This document shows positions 6,281 to 7,341 of a DNA stretch of 7,341 nt, piece by piece (the stretch's first letter is position 1; each line of letters opens with the position of its first letter). The DNA is taken from assembly GCA_009918225.1 (NCBI GenBank), contig RGEP01000093.1, positions 1 through 7,341 of the forward strand. Direction: 5' to 3'. The stretch comes from Betaproteobacteria bacterium (GTDB lineage Bacteria > Pseudomonadota > Gammaproteobacteria > Burkholderiales > Burkholderiaceae_C). Under the pieces are notes generated by a model. The model saw only the letters and a list, made by a program, of their open reading frames with translations. It did not search any database and was not told the origin of the DNA. Both the position numbers and the translations under genes were made by a program.

Positions 6281-6916
6281 ATGTACAAGCTCCTGAGCGC
6301 CAAGCCGAGCCCTTATGCGCGCAAGGTGCGCATTCAGCTGCTGGAGAAGGGCATTCCCTTCGAACTCCTGACCGAGGTGCCTTGGAATTCCGACACCCAG
6401 ACGCCCCGCTGGAACCCCCTGGAAAAGCTGCCGGTGCTGATCTGCCCGGACGGCCACAGCGTGTTCGAGTCCCGGTATGTCAATGAGTGGATCGAGATGC
6501 GGCATCCCGAGCCGCCGCTGATGCCCCGCGATGTGGACGGCATCCTGGCCGTCAAGCGCTTCGAGGTGATCGTCGATGGCGCGTGCGATGCGCTGATCCT
6601 GCAGCTCTTCGAGAATGCTCGCGGCGAGGACAAACGCAGCCAGCCCTGGCTGGACCGTCAGCGTCGCAAGGTCGATGGTGCGTTGCGCGAGCTCTCTCGG
6701 ATGGTCGATGAGCGCGAGTTCTGTCATGGTGATGCCTTCACCATGGCCGATGTGGCCACCGGCACGCTGCTGGGCTACATGGCAGTGCGCTGGCCGCAGC
6801 TCGACTGGCCCACGCGGTATCCGAACCTGGCGGCCTATCACCGGCGTATGGACGCACGACCCTCCTTTGCCGCCACGCGTCCTGAGACCCAGGTGATCAG
6901 CGATCGGGTGGTCTAG
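6281..6916 (+). CDS. Glutathione S-transferase family protein (YibF-like)
   Basis: The 211-residue protein is the usual size for a cytosolic bacterial GST. The N-terminal thioredoxin-like domain (1-78) has SPYARKVRIQLLEKGIPFEL (10-29), in which S10 is the candidate thiolate-stabilising residue. It also has NPLEKLPVL (45-53) with the cis-proline P51, and the glutathione gamma-Glu-binding pair E63-S64 in FESRYVNEWIE. The helical C-terminal domain carries FTMADVATGTLLGYMAVRW (153-171), with the conserved helix-capping box and Asp157, and a closing YPNLAAYHRRMDARPSF (180-196). The likely role is conjugation of glutathione to, or its removal from, an electrophilic small molecule in the cytoplasm. 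The short gap to the receptor gene implies co-transcription, so the GST may act on a compound that the receptor helps import. That link is inferred from position only. Confidence 0.88.
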   Translation: MYKLLSAKPSPYARKVRIQLLEKGIPFELLTEVPWNSDTQTPRWNPLEKLPVLICPDGHSVFESRYVNEWIEMRHPEPPLMPRDVDGILAVKRFEVIVDGACDALILQLFENARGEDKRSQPWLDRQRRKVDGALRELSRMVDEREFCHGDAFTMADVATGTLLGYMAVRWPQLDWPTRYPNLAAYHRRMDARPSFAATRPETQVISDRVV

Positions 6917-7341
6917 ATCCGGGCTGCGCTCGGCCTGGCTGTGGAAGCTGGCCTGGCCGCATGGCTCTGACCAACGGTTGCCCCCGACCGCGGTCATGAG
7001 TCCGTTTACGCCTTGGGCCTTGGCGAAGTCATAGGGCGTGAAGCGGCAGAGATCGTCCCTGTGATGAAGATAGGTGCTGGTCTTGGGTAGGGTGAGGCAT
7101 TGGTGCGGTAGATGCGCAGTTTGCGTGGGTAGTTGGCCACCGGAGTCACTGTGGCCGGAATGGCCAGGGTGCGGTGTCTGGCCCTCACAAACTCGCCATC
7201 GTTTGCTGCCTGCGTGCTGAATCTGTCGCTCACAGCAGCCAGTCTGGAGTAGCACAGTCTGGTGAGCAAGCCGGGTAGGGCGGGCGCACGGGACCGCAGG
7301 ATCATGTGAGCGCCAAGACCCCTCCAGAGCAGGTCCGCAGG
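6917..7341. other. Non-coding or degraded region downstream of the operon
   Basis: No intact gene is seen. After the GST stop I find no convincing intrinsic terminator; GACCGCGGTC (6986-6995) is a short palindrome without a U tract. The only coding-like signal is the minus-strand recombinase-like stretch at 7087-7167. A 343-residue minus-strand frame (7255-6224) enters from this region but is mainly the antisense of the GST gene. Confidence 0.5.
7006..7305 (-). pseudogene. Possible N-terminal fragment of a tyrosine recombinase (integrase)
   Basis: A 99-codon minus-strand frame contains LAIPATVTPVANYPRKLRI followed by YRTNASPY (about 7167-7087). This resembles the N-terminal arm seen in several proteobacterial tyrosine recombinases, where a PxNYPRKLxIYxTNASxYWQ-type segment precedes the core-binding domain. 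After SPY the residues become proline-rich and unrelated, so homology is lost near 7087. The ATG at 7305 has no ribosome binding site, and the residues before LAIPATV are not recognisable. No catalytic R-H-R-Y region is present. The call rests on one short motif recalled from the family; a chance frame in GC-rich DNA remains possible. Confidence 0.4.

Noticed and set aside
5074..6303. 409-residue minus-strand open frame across the receptor gene
   Set aside because: It is the antisense of a clearly recognised receptor with a strong ribosome binding site. Its Gly/His/Leu-rich content is typical of a shadow frame in GC-rich DNA.
6224..7255. 343-residue minus-strand open frame
   Set aside because: Most of it is the antisense of the GST gene. 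The part beyond 6916 matches nothing I recognise.
7240..7262. Direct repeat CAGTCTGG twice, 15 bases apart
   Set aside because: Only two short copies; not enough for a repeat array or attachment site.
1..7341. CRISPR array, tRNA, rRNA or toxin-antitoxin pair
   Set aside because: No regularly spaced repeats, no cloverleaf-like or rRNA-like sequence, and no small paired genes with ribosome binding sites were seen.

Overview
The window looks like a GC-rich betaproteobacterial chromosome, most likely of the order Burkholderiales. This is inferred from strong G/C third-position bias, long antisense shadow frames, and the gene families present (Peripla_BP_6-type solute receptor, YibF-like glutathione transferase, class C beta-lactamase-like esterase, PhnB-like VOC protein). 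No rRNA, tRNA or CRISPR array is seen, so the genus is left open.

Layout. Positions 1-111 (minus) hold the N-terminal end of an NTF2-like/lumazine-binding-type protein cut by the window edge. Positions 184-414 (minus) hold a decayed fragment of an IS3-family transposase. Positions 584-1891 (minus) encode an exported serine hydrolase of the beta-lactamase/family VIII esterase fold. A 411-base divergent spacer separates it from a plus-strand gene at 2303-4066. That gene encodes a large membrane protein with an N-terminal membrane anchor, a PDZ-like domain, about eight or nine further membrane segments and a cytoplasmic GAF-like domain. It resembles the sensory half of a ComP-type histidine kinase, but the frame stops where the kinase should begin.

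Positions 4067-5070 are a graveyard. A VOC (PhnB/YjdN-like) gene starting at 4218 loses its C-terminus near 4625 and runs into an internal fragment of a dienelactone hydrolase-type alpha/beta hydrolase. That fragment lies in another frame, has a one-base deletion directly before its nucleophile serine codon, and loses homology near 4930.

Positions 5071-6916 form a clean two-gene operon: a periplasmic branched-chain amino acid-type ABC receptor and, 19 bases later, a glutathione S-transferase. Each has a strong ribosome binding site. No permease or ATPase genes are in view. Past 6916 there is no intact gene. A minus-strand stretch near 7087-7167 resembles the N-terminal arm of a tyrosine recombinase.

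The four intact complete genes do not form one obvious pathway. The receptor and GST are probably co-expressed, perhaps for uptake and glutathione-dependent handling of a small organic compound. The serine hydrolase and PDZ-GAF membrane protein are divergent neighbours. Mobile-element debris at both ends and chimeric gene remains in the middle suggest a region that has undergone repeated insertion and deletion. I find no convincing new multi-gene system; the best candidates for a second look are the kinase-less PDZ/GAF membrane protein and the orphan receptor-GST pair.
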